A stretch of DNA of 60,629 nucleotides from Planctomycetota bacterium. GTDB taxonomy: Bacteria > Planctomycetota > UBA8742 > UBA2392. The notes beneath the pieces are model-generated. The model saw only the letters and a list, made by a program, of their open reading frames with translations. It ran no database searches and was not told the origin of the DNA. Position numbers and translations under genes: made by a program. The stretch spans positions 1-60,629 of the forward strand of contig JADLAK010000011.1 of the NCBI GenBank assembly GCA_020848275.1. Direction: 5' to 3'. This document shows positions 8,478-16,454 of this stretch, piece after piece. The stretch's first letter is position 1. The number at the start of each line of letters is the position of its first letter.

Positions 8478-9746
8478 TCATTCCTTCATGCTTGAAAGCT
8501 GGTTCTTGGCGTACTGGCGGTTTGCGTCGCCATCAGGCGCGTTTTTCCAGACGAATTCGAAGTAAGCGCGGGCTTTTTTTGTGTCGCCCGTGGTGCGATA
8601 GGCGGCGCCGGCGCAGGCGTGGTAGGACCAGATCAGCGGGAAGTCCTCGGCCAGGCGCGCGTAAAGCTCGGCGGCTTTCTTCATGGATTCGGGGTCCTTG
8701 CATTCGCGCCCCGCATTGAATGCGTTGCCGGCTTTGAGGTAGGCATCGGCGGTAAGGGATTGCAGGCGTTCGTTGCGCGGGTCGGCGGTCAGCAGCACCG
8801 CGTATTTCTTGGCGCTGTCGAGCCATTTGTCGTCCATGCCGTCGCGTTCGGCGGCAAAGGCCTTGGTCTTGATCTCCGCAAGGTCCGCTTCCATCCCGGC
8901 CGAGAGATCCTTGAGTTTTTCCATGTTCTTCTTGTTGAGGACATACGCTGTGCCCGCATAAGCGCGCTCAAACAGGTCGATGCGCATGATCAGGGTGTCG
9001 AGGCGCGCAGTCGGCAGCTTCTTGCGCGCGCCGATGGCGCCCTTGAAGTCGCCGCGCTGCTCTTCGATCTTCTTGGCCATCGCCTGCGCGGCCTTGTCGA
9101 GCTCGGCCAGGCGGGCCGCGTCGGCCTCCGGGGTTACCGCCAGCAGGCCCGCGACGTACTGCTCGATGTCGAGCGTATGAACGTAGGCAAGGCCTTTTTC
9201 CGGGCGGGTCCAGCCGTGTTTTTCGCACAGCCAGTTTTCAACGTCCTCCTTAAGGTCGGCGCGTTTGGCCAGCATGACCGAGAGTTCGTTGTTGGCCAGC
9301 CACAGTTCCTTCTTGGCGACCAGCCAGCACGCAAGCGAGACGGACACTTCCGCGGGCTGCGTGTTCGAGTCAAACATCGCCGCTATATCACGCACGGGAA
9401 TGTCCGCGACCTTCACGGTGTATTTAGGCTCAAAAGGCATGTAGCTGTAACGCGCGACCGGCGGGCCGAACCATTCCCAGCGCACCAGTTTGGCGAACGT
9501 GCAGGTGTCGCCCTTGATGCTTTCGAGGCGGCAGAACACCTGCTGCTTCTTGATTTCCAGCGTGACTTCGGGGCGAAAACCGTTCTTGTCCTTGCACAAT
9601 GTTTCAAGGAAGGTCTGGATCGTCCCGTCGAAGTCCTTGGCAATCTGCTCTTCGGTTTTGCCTTTGTGCAGGCGGTCGATAAGCCCCGCCTGGGCGGCTT
9701 GCGCCGCGAGTGTGAACAGCACACAACACGCAATGAACCTGCGCAT
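8478..9746 (-). CDS. Secreted TPR-like protein of unknown function (paralogue B)
   Basis: This 422-residue exported protein is a divergent relative of its downstream neighbour. The start was placed at the ATG directly before the signal peptide (RRFIACCVLFTLAAQAAQA), which has a GGAG 11 bases upstream; the open frame extends 50 codons further upstream but that stretch is not protein-like. Shared features with the 7095-8435 product are a KGKTEEQIAKDF / KKEADVAKEWF opening, a central LANNELSVMLAKRADLKEDVENWL / LANRVLTIIHQRNKDLRPLIEGYI segment and C-terminal TPR helices (KKARAYFEFVWKNAPDG). No enzyme motif is seen. A role in a planctomycete-type envelope is only a guess. Confidence 0.7.
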   Translation of the reverse strand: MRRFIACCVLFTLAAQAAQAGLIDRLHKGKTEEQIAKDFDGTIQTFLETLCKDKNGFRPEVTLEIKKQQVFCRLESIKGDTCTFAKLVRWEWFGPPVARYSYMPFEPKYTVKVADIPVRDIAAMFDSNTQPAEVSVSLACWLVAKKELWLANNELSVMLAKRADLKEDVENWLCEKHGWTRPEKGLAYVHTLDIEQYVAGLLAVTPEADAARLAELDKAAQAMAKKIEEQRGDFKGAIGARKKLPTARLDTLIMRIDLFERAYAGTAYVLNKKNMEKLKDLSAGMEADLAEIKTKAFAAERDGMDDKWLDSAKKYAVLLTADPRNERLQSLTADAYLKAGNAFNAGRECKDPESMKKAAELYARLAEDFPLIWSYHACAGAAYRTTGDTKKARAYFEFVWKNAPDGDANRQYAKNQLSSMKE

Positions 9747-9894
9747 GAAATACGCTCCGTTGGCCGGTAGTTCTCCCCGTGGCGATTCTAAGTGAGGACA
9801 GGCACGAACTCCAGCTTGCGGGCGGGTTTTAGACGCCGGGCTGCCAAAAAAGACGCGGCGGCTCTGGATGTTCTGTTCATCCTGCGAACTAACC

Positions 9895-9931
9895 AAAAAA
9901 AGACGCGGCGGCCCGATTAAAGGCCGCCGCG
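9895..9931 (-). terminator. Intrinsic terminator of rpsA
   Basis: A perfect 10-bp GC stem (9904-9913 CGCGGCGGCC with 9922-9931) closes an 8-base loop and, on the minus strand, is followed by a run of seven U (9895-9901). It lies 20 bases after the rpsA stop. The U-run and left arm are copied as CCAAAAAAGACGCGGCGGC at 9844-9862 without the right arm. Confidence 0.9.
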
Positions 9932-9950
9932 CGGTGATTATTGAGCCAGA

Positions 9951-11603
9951 CTACCCTTCGGCAGCGGCGTTGAGAGCCGTGAGGCCGATCTTGCGATCTT
10001 TCGGGTCAAGTTTGATGACCTTGACGCGAAGCTTCTGGCCGACCTTGACGACGTCTTCGGGGCTGCTGACCTTCTCGTTGGCGAGTTCGCTGATGTGCAG
10101 CAGGCCTTCGAGATCCTTCTCCAGCTCCACGAACACGCCGAAATTCGTGATCTTCGTGATCACGCCCTCGACCTCGACGCCGACATTGTACTTGTCGGGA
10201 ATCTTGGCTTCCCACGGGTCGGTTTCGAGCTGCTTCATGCCAAGGGCGATGCGGTGCTTGTCGGTGTCGACACTAAGCACCACGCACTCAACTTCGTCAC
10301 CCTTCTTGACCATTTCATTGGGGTGGCTGATCTTGCGCGTCCAGCTCATGTCAGACACGTGGAGCAAGCCGTCGATGCCCGGCTCGATCTCAACGAAGCA
10401 GCCGTAACTGGTGAGGTTGCGGACCGTTCCCTTGACCTTCACGCCGGGCTGATACTTTTCGGCGACGCGATCCCACGGGTTGCTCTCGAGCTGCTTCATG
10501 CCGAGGCTGATTTCCTGCTTTTCTTCGTTCACGCCGAGGATCACGACCTCCACGGTGTCGCCGGGCTGCACGACTTCGCGCGGGTCGTTGACGCGGCGCG
10601 TCCAGCTCATTTCGCTGACGTGCACCAGGCCCTCGACGCCTTCCTGCAGCTTCACAAACGCGCCGTAAGACATGATGTTGACAACCTGGCCCTTGTGGCG
10701 GCTCCCGACGGGATAGCGGTCGGCGATGCCTTCCCAGGGGCTGCTGTTGAGCTGCTTCATGCCAAGCGCGATGCGTTCGCGCTCGCGGTCGACCTTGAGG
10801 ACCTTGACCTTGATCGTCGCGTTGATCTGCACGACTTCGCTCGGGTGCTGGATGCGGCCCCAGCTCATGTCGGTGATGTGCAGCAGGCCGTCGATGCCGC
10901 CGAGGTCCACGAATGCGCCGAAGTCGGCGATGTTTTTAACAACACCCTCTCTAACTTGACCTTCCTCAATTTCAGACAGTAGCGCTTGCTTCAATCTCTC
11001 GCGGTTGCGCTCCTGCAGCTTGCGGGCGCTGACCACGATGTTCTCGCGGGCTTCGTCGATCTTGATGATCTCGCACTCGAGCTCATCGCCGATGAATTCG
11101 TTGATGTCGCGCGTGCGGCGGATGCTGACCTGGCTTGCAGGCAAAAACGCCGGCACGCCGATGTCGACAAGCAGGCCGCCCTTGATCTTCTTGATGACTT
11201 TGCCCGAAACGACGTCGCCTTCCTTGTGTTTTTTGACGACGTTTTCCCAGTTCATCTTGCGGTCGGCTTTGCGCTTCGACAGGCCGACCAGGCCGTCCTC
11301 GTTCTCCATCTCTTCGATGAGGACGGTGATTTCGTCGCCGGGTTTAACAGGCGGGTCCTGGCCATCGAATTCGTGTGCGTCGATCACGCCGACGGTCTTG
11401 GCGCCGATGTCGACGATCACGCGGTCCTTGTTGGCGGTCACCACGCGGCCCTTGACGATGGCGTCCTCAGAGAACGCGCGGGCGGTGGGGGTCATCCGGT
11501 CATCAGCCGGTTCCTTCCAGATGGCTTCAAGTTCAGCGTCCTGCTTCTTGGCGTCGCCGCCGTACAGGCGGATCAACGGGTTAATCGCTCTTGCTACTGG
11601 CAT
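9951..11603 (-). CDS. rpsA: 30S ribosomal protein S1
   Basis: This 550-residue protein contains six S1 RNA-binding repeats, as in Gram-negative type S1. Repeats begin near residues 45 ([20 protein letters not shown]), 130, 215 ([20 protein letters not shown]), 300, 387 and 474. The FGAFV/YGAFV/YGCFV/FGVFV strand appears in the last four. Repeats 3-6 each carry the LHITDMSW or HVSEMSW motif, typical of mRNA-binding S1 domains. S1 binds mRNA on the 30S subunit and promotes initiation. It is transcribed after the AarF gene and ends in a strong terminator. The 184-base leader holds two GC-rich hairpins. Confidence 0.97.
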   Translation of the reverse strand: MPVARAINPLIRLYGGDAKKQDAELEAIWKEPADDRMTPTARAFSEDAIVKGRVVTANKDRVIVDIGAKTVGVIDAHEFDGQDPPVKPGDEITVLIEEMENEDGLVGLSKRKADRKMNWENVVKKHKEGDVVSGKVIKKIKGGLLVDIGVPAFLPASQVSIRRTRDINEFIGDELECEIIKIDEARENIVVSARKLQERNRERLKQALLSEIEEGQVREGVVKNIADFGAFVDLGGIDGLLHITDMSWGRIQHPSEVVQINATIKVKVLKVDRERERIALGMKQLNSSPWEGIADRYPVGSRHKGQVVNIMSYGAFVKLQEGVEGLVHVSEMSWTRRVNDPREVVQPGDTVEVVILGVNEEKQEISLGMKQLESNPWDRVAEKYQPGVKVKGTVRNLTSYGCFVEIEPGIDGLLHVSDMSWTRKISHPNEMVKKGDEVECVVLSVDTDKHRIALGMKQLETDPWEAKIPDKYNVGVEVEGVITKITNFGVFVELEKDLEGLLHISELANEKVSSPEDVVKVGQKLRVKVIKLDPKDRKIGLTALNAAAEG

Positions 11604-11639
11604 GGTTGAATATTTCCCGGAGACGATTGTTCTCTCGAC

Positions 11640-11701
11640 GGCAGCGGCGTCTCCCAGGCCGCTGCCTGACTGCTGGTTGCGTCCGGGCGCGCGCGCGCCC
11701 G
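11640..11701 (-). promoter_or_regulatory. Structured rpsA leader (two hairpins)
   Basis: Upstream of the rpsA ATG are a perfect 18-base palindrome at 11684-11701 (CGGGCGCGCGCGCGCCCG) and an 8-bp stem (11640-11647 GGCAGCGG with 11659-11666 CCGCTGCC, 11-base loop). S1 is known to autoregulate through its leader in other bacteria; a similar role here is inference. The first palindrome has no U-tract. Confidence 0.5.
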
Positions 11702-11787
11702 CATAGCCGCAACGAAAGGGGCGAAAGTGTACCCGTGGATGTCAATTTGGCAACAGGGGAAATAATCGGAGCCGCCCGGTTTGCGGG

Positions 11788-13458
11788 CTATTTCTTCTTC
11801 TTGCGGTCGTGGCGCCAGATGTCGATGGCCAGCACCCCCGCGCCGACCGCCGCCAGGACAAACAGCAGCACGCTTAGCGCCGGGTAACCGAAAATCGCAA
11901 AGGGCGACGGCACCTGCATCAGTTGGGCGGCGGCAATGATCATCGCCGCAATTACCAGGCCCTCGGCGATGCGATTGGCCACCTTCTGGAAGCCCTCGGT
12001 CAGTCGCTGCTCGTCAAAGGATTTGACCTTGATCTCGAGGTGATTGTCGGCGACGCGGTCGAGAATCTTGTTCACTCGGCCCGGCAGGCGTTGCGCAAAT
12101 TCGCTGATTTCCAGCGCGCGCGTCAGCACGTTGGTCGCGGTGATGCCGCGTTTAAGCTGGTTGAATATCAGCGCGGGCGCATGGCGGCGGATATAGCCGT
12201 AGGGGTCGAACTTGGGCTCGAGCGAATGCCCGAGGTTGTCGAGGCTCATCATCGCCTTGCCAAGCATCGTCAGTTCGCGCGGCACGCGCATATGGCTGTC
12301 GCCAGCTGTCCGCGCGATTTCGAGCACCGTTTTGCCAAGCTGGATTTGCGCCAGGCCCACGCCCTGCTGGCTCGCCACAAGGTCGGCGATGCGGCGGCGC
12401 ATGCGCGGTTCGTCGAAATCCTCCTTGGGCTCGCCGATCTTCAGGCAGATGTCGGCGGCGTCCTCGCCGTTGCCTTCGCCCACGGCCAGCAGCAGCCGCA
12501 AAAGGTATTCGCGCAGCGGCGGCGCGACGTGCGCTACCATGCCAAGATCGATCAGCGCGAGTTCGTCCTGCGGCGTCAGCAGCACGTTGCCGGGGTGCGG
12601 GTCGGCGTGGAAAAAACCGTCGACACAGACCTGCTTGATGTAGGCGTCAAGCGCGGCGGCGGCGAGTTTTTCGCCGCGCCCGCCGGCAAGGCGGTCGGTT
12701 TCGCTCTTGGTGATCTTGACGCCCTTGATGAAGTCCATGGTCAGGACGCGGGCGGTGGTGAGTTCGTCAACGGGTTGGGGGATGACCAGGAGGTCGTAGT
12801 CCTTGAGATTTTCGGCCAGGGTGTGGAGGTTGCGGGCTTCCTCGATGTAGTCGAGTTCGCGCATCAGCGTGCGCCGAAGGTCGGCCACGATGCGCTTGAA
12901 CTCGTAGCGTTTGGCGAGTTCCGTCGCGGCCTCCATCATGCCGGCAACTTCGTCGAGCACCTCGAGGTCGTCGGCCAGTTTGGCGCGGATGTCCGGGCGC
13001 TGGATTTTAACGGCGACCTCGTGGCCGTCGGCAAGGCTGGCCTTGTGAACCTGGCCCAGCGACGCCGAGGCAATCGGCGTGGGGTCGAAGGTATTGAAAG
13101 TCTTGGCGACGCCCTGGCCGAATTCTTCGCGGATGATCGCCTCGACCTGCTCAAACTCAAAGGGGCCGACGCGGTCCTGCAACTGGGCAAGCGCGTCGAG
13201 GTATTGCACGGGCACCATGTCGGCGCGCGTCGACAGCACCTGGCCAAGCTTGACGAACGTCGGGCCCAGCTTTTCGAGGTCCGTCGCGAGTTCCTCGGGA
13301 GGCGGCGTGGTCTTGCGCGCGAGCAGCCCTTCTTCGCCGCCCATCAGCGCCTGCAGGCCCGACGACCGGACAAACTCGGCCAGCCCGAATTTGAGCAGCA
13401 GGCCGACGATGTCCTTGTAGCGCTTGAGGTGCTTCGGATTGAGCGAAAATTTGATGAT
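11788..13458 (-). CDS. AarF/UbiB/ABC1-family kinase-like protein, possible ATC start
   Basis: The atypical kinase fold of the ABC1 family is clear: a KxGQ motif in ELGPTFVKLGQ-like form (LGPTFVKLGQVLSTRADMVP), the Ala-rich nucleotide loop (ASASLGQVHKA), VAVKIQRP, a VDGFFHADPHPGN catalytic segment and a DLGM metal motif. Two hydrophobic segments close the C-terminus, as in UbiB-like proteins tied to quinone or lipid biology. The first standard start is ATG at 13344. The same frame stays open upstream to 13458 and encodes the conserved N-terminal region (LNPKHLKRYKDIVGLLLKFG). It begins with ATC six bases after AGGGGAGG. I therefore place the start at the ATC, giving 556 residues; a base-call error for ATG is the alternative. 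Confidence 0.85.
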   Translation of the reverse strand: MIKFSLNPKHLKRYKDIVGLLLKFGLAEFVRSSGLQALMGGEEGLLARKTTPPPEELATDLEKLGPTFVKLGQVLSTRADMVPVQYLDALAQLQDRVGPFEFEQVEAIIREEFGQGVAKTFNTFDPTPIASASLGQVHKASLADGHEVAVKIQRPDIRAKLADDLEVLDEVAGMMEAATELAKRYEFKRIVADLRRTLMRELDYIEEARNLHTLAENLKDYDLLVIPQPVDELTTARVLTMDFIKGVKITKSETDRLAGGRGEKLAAAALDAYIKQVCVDGFFHADPHPGNVLLTPQDELALIDLGMVAHVAPPLREYLLRLLLAVGEGNGEDAADICLKIGEPKEDFDEPRMRRRIADLVASQQGVGLAQIQLGKTVLEIARTAGDSHMRVPRELTMLGKAMMSLDNLGHSLEPKFDPYGYIRRHAPALIFNQLKRGITATNVLTRALEISEFAQRLPGRVNKILDRVADNHLEIKVKSFDEQRLTEGFQKVANRIAEGLVIAAMIIAAAQLMQVPSPFAIFGYPALSVLLFVLAAVGAGVLAIDIWRHDRKKKK

Positions 13459-13501
13459 GGCCGCCTCCCCTGCCCGGCGTGTGCTTCATTTTACCAAAGC
13501 A

Positions 13502-13888
13502 TCAGCGTGCCCCGGACAAGAACAACCCGAGCCACGCCGCGCCCAGCGACAATACTACTGACACGGCAATATTTGCGAGGCCCAAGCCCGTGCTGGTCCT
13601 GAACAAATCCCAGGTCTGGTTGGCAAACGTGCTGAAGGTGGTGAGGCCGCCGCAAATGCCGACCAGCATGAAGACCCTGAGTTCGTCGGCATAAGCCGGC
13701 GCGCCCTCGCGCGACAACCAGCCATAACCCAGGCCGATTGCCAGGCATCCCACGACGTTGACAACCAGCGTCGCCCACGGAAACGCCGCGGCGAGCGCAG
13801 GCGCCCATTGGCGAAAGGCAAGGTCGGTGCCGTAGCGGGCGCCGGAGCCGATCGCGCCGCCAAGACAAGCGAGAAGGAAGAGTTTCAT
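13502..13888 (-). CDS. crcB: Fluoride ion channel CrcB/FluC
   Basis: This 128-residue four-helix membrane protein matches the Fluc family: GGAIGSGARYGTDL near the N-terminus, PWATLVVNVVGC in the second helix and GICGGLTTFSTFANQT in the third, the last carrying the Phe and Thr residues that line the fluoride pore. It would function as a dual-topology dimer exporting fluoride. A single copy is present, consistent with a homodimer. I found no fluoride riboswitch in the leader; a degenerate-repeat hairpin occupies that place instead. It ends 43 bases before the AarF start, on the same strand. Confidence 0.92.
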   Translation of the reverse strand: MKLFLLACLGGAIGSGARYGTDLAFRQWAPALAAAFPWATLVVNVVGCLAIGLGYGWLSREGAPAYADELRVFMLVGICGGLTTFSTFANQTWDLFRTSTGLGLANIAVSVVLSLGAAWLGLFLSGAR

Positions 13889-13975
13889 GGGAACGGCCAG
13901 GGATTAGGGATTGGGGAATAGAAAAACTCCTGTGCCGGGAGGTTTTACCTAATCCCCACTCCCAAATCCCGGTTC
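13889..13975. repeat. Degenerate-repeat hairpin, period 7
   Basis: Left arm (13889-13921) reads GGGATTA GGGATTG GGGAATA after a short GGAACGG lead. Right arm (13948-13975) reads CCTAATC CCCACTC CCAAATC and ends GGTTCC-like. The core arms agree at 19 of 22 positions when one is reverse-complemented. It lies between divergent crcB and PHP genes. Its motif resembles the element at 5591-5689. Confidence 0.85.
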
Positions 13976-14028
13976 CGTTGAGGCGTCGACGGTTTGACGC
14001 GCGGGGCGGCAACGCATACCGTTGAGCC

Positions 14029-14859
14029 ATGTCCACCTTCGGTCTCCATTGCGATTTCCACAGCCACACAACGGCCTCAGACGGCAGTCTCTCGCCGCGC
14101 GAGCTCGTCGAAGAAGCGGTGAAACGCGGCGTCTCCACCTTGGCGCTGACCGACCACGACACTACGGCGGGCATAGCGGCGGCGCAGGCCGCGGCGCGCG
14201 AACTTGGGCTCAACCTCGTGCCCGGCGTCGAAATCACCTGCGAGGCCGCGACGACGGAAGTTCACCTGCTTGGCCTCGGCATCGATGTCGCCAACGCACA
14301 ATTGCAAATACTCTGTGTCGAGATGCAAAAGCGCCGCATCACGCGTTTTCAACGCATGCACCAGTTGCTGGGGCAGCACGGCCTGCACTTCCCGCTGCCG
14401 GAAATTCCGCCGGGAACGTCGCCGTCGCGGCCGCTGATGGCGCGCGCGCTGGTGAATGCGGGCCATGCGCGCGACCTCGATGACGCCTTCAATAAATATC
14501 TCAAGCGCGGCCGGCCGGGCTACGTGCCGCACACGCGAGAAAGCGTGAAGACCGCAATCGAAGCCGTGCATGCCGCGGGCGGCATTGCCGTGCTCGCGCA
14601 CCCGGGGATTTACGGCAACGCGGAAGCGACGATTGACGAAGCGGTCCGCGGCGGCGTCGACGGCATCGAGTGCGTGCACCCCGACCACGACCACGCCAAG
14701 GAAGTGAAGTACACCGAGCGCGCGCGGCGCCACGGCCTGCTGATTTCCGGCGGCGCCGACTTCCACGGCCCGGACCATCAGCGTTCGCACTGGTTTGGCA
14801 AGAAGTTCTGCCCGCCCAACGAAGCCGTCCGCCTCGAACTGGCGATGGCGGGTAAGTAA
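14029..14859 (+). CDS. PHP-domain phosphoesterase (nucleoside bisphosphate phosphatase / YciV-like)
   Basis: This 276-residue cytosolic protein shows all PHP metal-binding motifs in order: DFHSHTTASDG (residues 9-19), TDHDT (about 43-47), PGVEIT (about 65-70), AHPG (about 193-196) and GADFHG (about 244-249). The length and motif spacing fit the family of E. coli YciV (RNase AM), which removes 3'-phosphate from 3',5'-bisphosphonucleotides and degrades short 5'-phosphorylated RNA. Substrate assignment is from family. Two unknown genes follow closely on the same strand (gaps of 14 and 5 bases). Confidence 0.85.
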   Translation: MSTFGLHCDFHSHTTASDGSLSPRELVEEAVKRGVSTLALTDHDTTAGIAAAQAAARELGLNLVPGVEITCEAATTEVHLLGLGIDVANAQLQILCVEMQKRRITRFQRMHQLLGQHGLHFPLPEIPPGTSPSRPLMARALVNAGHARDLDDAFNKYLKRGRPGYVPHTRESVKTAIEAVHAAGGIAVLAHPGIYGNAEATIDEAVRGGVDGIECVHPDHDHAKEVKYTERARRHGLLISGGADFHGPDHQRSHWFGKKFCPPNEAVRLELAMAGK

Positions 14860-14873
14860 GGGGATCGTTCAAA

Positions 14874-15212
14874 ATGATTGTAAGAGCGTTTCTAAGCTGT
14901 CTTCAAACCCGCGGCAAACGGGCACCCCATACGCTGATCAAAGTGTTCAAGGAATGCCAGAAAGAGGTCCTTAGCTTCACCGTGTTTCTTGAATTGGAAG
15001 AAGTGAAAAAGGGCGAACAGTACTTCGTGAAGCTACTCGGGCCGCACGGACAGCATGTTGATGCGACCGATCAATTCTTGGCGACAAAAGATGACCGCTT
15101 CGTCCACTTGATTCTGGACCTGATCAACCTTAGGGGCGCAGTCGGACCGCACGAATTGGTGCTATTCCACGATTCCATTCCTGTTGCGACCCGAACAATT
15201 TCGATAAAATAA
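14874..15212 (+). CDS. Unknown 112-residue protein, beta-rich
   Basis: I do not recognise this protein with confidence. It is short, lacks a signal peptide, and alternates hydrophobic strands with charged turns (EVLSFTVFLELEEV, YFVKLLGPHG, GPHELVLFHDS). The end, GAVGPHELVLFHDSIPVATR, recalls small beta-sandwich proteins of the DUF6941 type, in which a conserved G-x-Y/H-x-hydrophobic strand pair closes the domain; that link is weak. It follows the PHP gene by 14 bases and precedes a 58-residue basic protein by 5 bases. A similar arrangement (beta-sandwich protein, then 58-residue basic protein) recurs at 20748-21302. Confidence 0.6.
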   Translation: MIVRAFLSCLQTRGKRAPHTLIKVFKECQKEVLSFTVFLELEEVKKGEQYFVKLLGPHGQHVDATDQFLATKDDRFVHLILDLINLRGAVGPHELVLFHDSIPVATRTISIK

Positions 15213-15217
15213 CCGCC

Positions 15218-15394
15218 ATGAAACCGGGTCAGGTCATCTATCGAAGAGTCTCCGTCTATGGCGTCGGGTACGACGGCAACGAGCATTTTCACGAGCAGAA
15301 GACAGTTGTTATCGGCCCCGATGGAAAGCCGCTCCGGTGGCCCGCCAAGAAGGCTAAGGCCAAGCCCGCCGCCAAGCGCCGCAAGGCAGCCTAA
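15218..15394 (+). CDS. 58-residue basic protein with Ala-Lys tail
   Basis: A small gene starting with ATG at 15218, 5 bases after the previous stop, ending at TAA 15392-15394. The N-terminal 40 residues (MKPGQVIYRRVSVYGVGYDG...) look folded and beta-like. The last 18 are a Pro/Ala/Lys/Arg-rich tail (KKAKAKPAAKRRKAA) like those on nucleic-acid-binding proteins. The tight spacing and good codon usage argue that it is real and co-translated with its neighbour. Its stop overlaps the end of the convergent sigma-54 activator gene by 4 bases. Function unknown; nucleic-acid contact is a guess from the tail. Confidence 0.6.
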   Translation: MKPGQVIYRRVSVYGVGYDGNEHFHEQKTVVIGPDGKPLRWPAKKAKAKPAAKRRKAA

Positions 15395-16353
15395 TTCCGT
15401 TTCTCGACTTCCTTGATGCCGTAGCGTTCGAGCTTGTTGTAGAGGCTCTTGCGCGCCAGGCCCAGCCGCTTGGCCGCCAGCGTTTTGTTGTGCGAGCAAT
15501 CCTCGAGCACCATCTTGATCACCTCGGCCTCGATTTCCTCCAGCGTCATCGAGAGCCAGCGTCGGTTGGCGTCCTGCGGCTCGAGGTGATAGGTCGCCTT
15601 GCGATCCAGCACGTCGAGCGCTTCTTCGCCCAGCGTCATCCAGCGCACCACGAAGTTTTCCAGCTCGCGTACGTTGCCCGGCCACGGGTAGGCGCGCAGC
15701 TTTTCCATCATCGGCGGCGGCGGCGGCGCAACGTTCGTCATCTTGTACGCCACGCCGTGCTTCTTGAGGAAATGGTCGATCAGCAGCGGGATGTCCTCGA
15801 CGCGCTGGCGCAGCGCCGGCACGCGCACCTCAAAGGTGTTCAGGCGATAAAGCAGGTCGCTACGGAACGCGCCCTGCGCCACCAACTGCTCGATCGGCGC
15901 GTTGGTCGCGGCCATGATGCGAACGTTGATCGCCGTCGCTTCGGTCCCGCCGAGGCGCCGCACTTCGCGCTCCTGCAGGACGCGCAGCAGGCGCTTCTGG
16001 AAGCCGAGCGGGATGTCGCCGATTTCGTCGAGGAACAGCGAGCCGCCCTGCGCTTGCTCGAACAAACCGATGCGCCGTTCGCGCGCATCGGTGAACGCGC
16101 CGGGCTCGTGGCCGAAAAGCTCGCTCTCGATCAGCGTTTCAGGAATGGCAAGGCAGCTTTGGCCGACAAACGGCGACGCCGCGCGGGCCGAATGGCGATG
16201 AATGGCGCGCGCGACCACTTCCTTGCCCGCGCCGCTCTCGCCCAAAATCAGCACCGGGTAATCCGCCGCCGCGACCTGGCGCACCTGCTGCTTGAGCGCC
16301 TTGATCTTTGGCGAAATACCGACAATTTCCGGGACGAGGTCTTCTGCGGGCAT
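15391..16353 (-). CDS. Sigma-54-dependent transcriptional activator, PspF-like (no receiver domain)
   Basis: This 320-residue protein has an AAA+ domain that remodels sigma-54 RNA polymerase. Walker A is GESGAGKE (residues 38-45), the sigma-54 contact loop is GAFTDA (85-90; the classic form is GAFTGA) and Walker B is GGSLFLDEIGD. A Fis-type helix-turn-helix closes it (NKTLAAKRLGLARKSLYNKL, about 284-303). There is no N-terminal receiver, GAF or PAS domain, so control must come from a partner protein, expression level or an unknown signal, as with PspF. It lies divergent from the lipoprotein gene at 16455. A Pro-rich insert (APPPPPP) breaks the C-terminal part of the AAA+ lid. Confidence 0.92.
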   Translation of the reverse strand: MPAEDLVPEIVGISPKIKALKQQVRQVAAADYPVLILGESGAGKEVVARAIHRHSARAASPFVGQSCLAIPETLIESELFGHEPGAFTDARERRIGLFEQAQGGSLFLDEIGDIPLGFQKRLLRVLQEREVRRLGGTEATAINVRIMAATNAPIEQLVAQGAFRSDLLYRLNTFEVRVPALRQRVEDIPLLIDHFLKKHGVAYKMTNVAPPPPPMMEKLRAYPWPGNVRELENFVVRWMTLGEEALDVLDRKATYHLEPQDANRRWLSMTLEEIEAEVIKMVLEDCSHNKTLAAKRLGLARKSLYNKLERYGIKEVEKRN

Positions 16354-16454
16354 GTGTAAGAACTATACGGCGTTGGCGCGACGCCACAAGGCAAGATCGT
16401 GCTAAACTACGCGCAGCTTTGGACATCCGGGCGAAGGGCAGTGAGGACCTCGCC

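Noticed and set aside
11923..13602. A 559-codon plus-strand open frame opposite the AarF gene
   Set aside because: Composition is typical of an antisense shadow and it overlaps two well supported minus-strand genes.
13889..14028. Fluoride riboswitch before crcB
   Set aside because: The short leader carries only a heptad hairpin; the conserved fluoride-aptamer bases are not seen.
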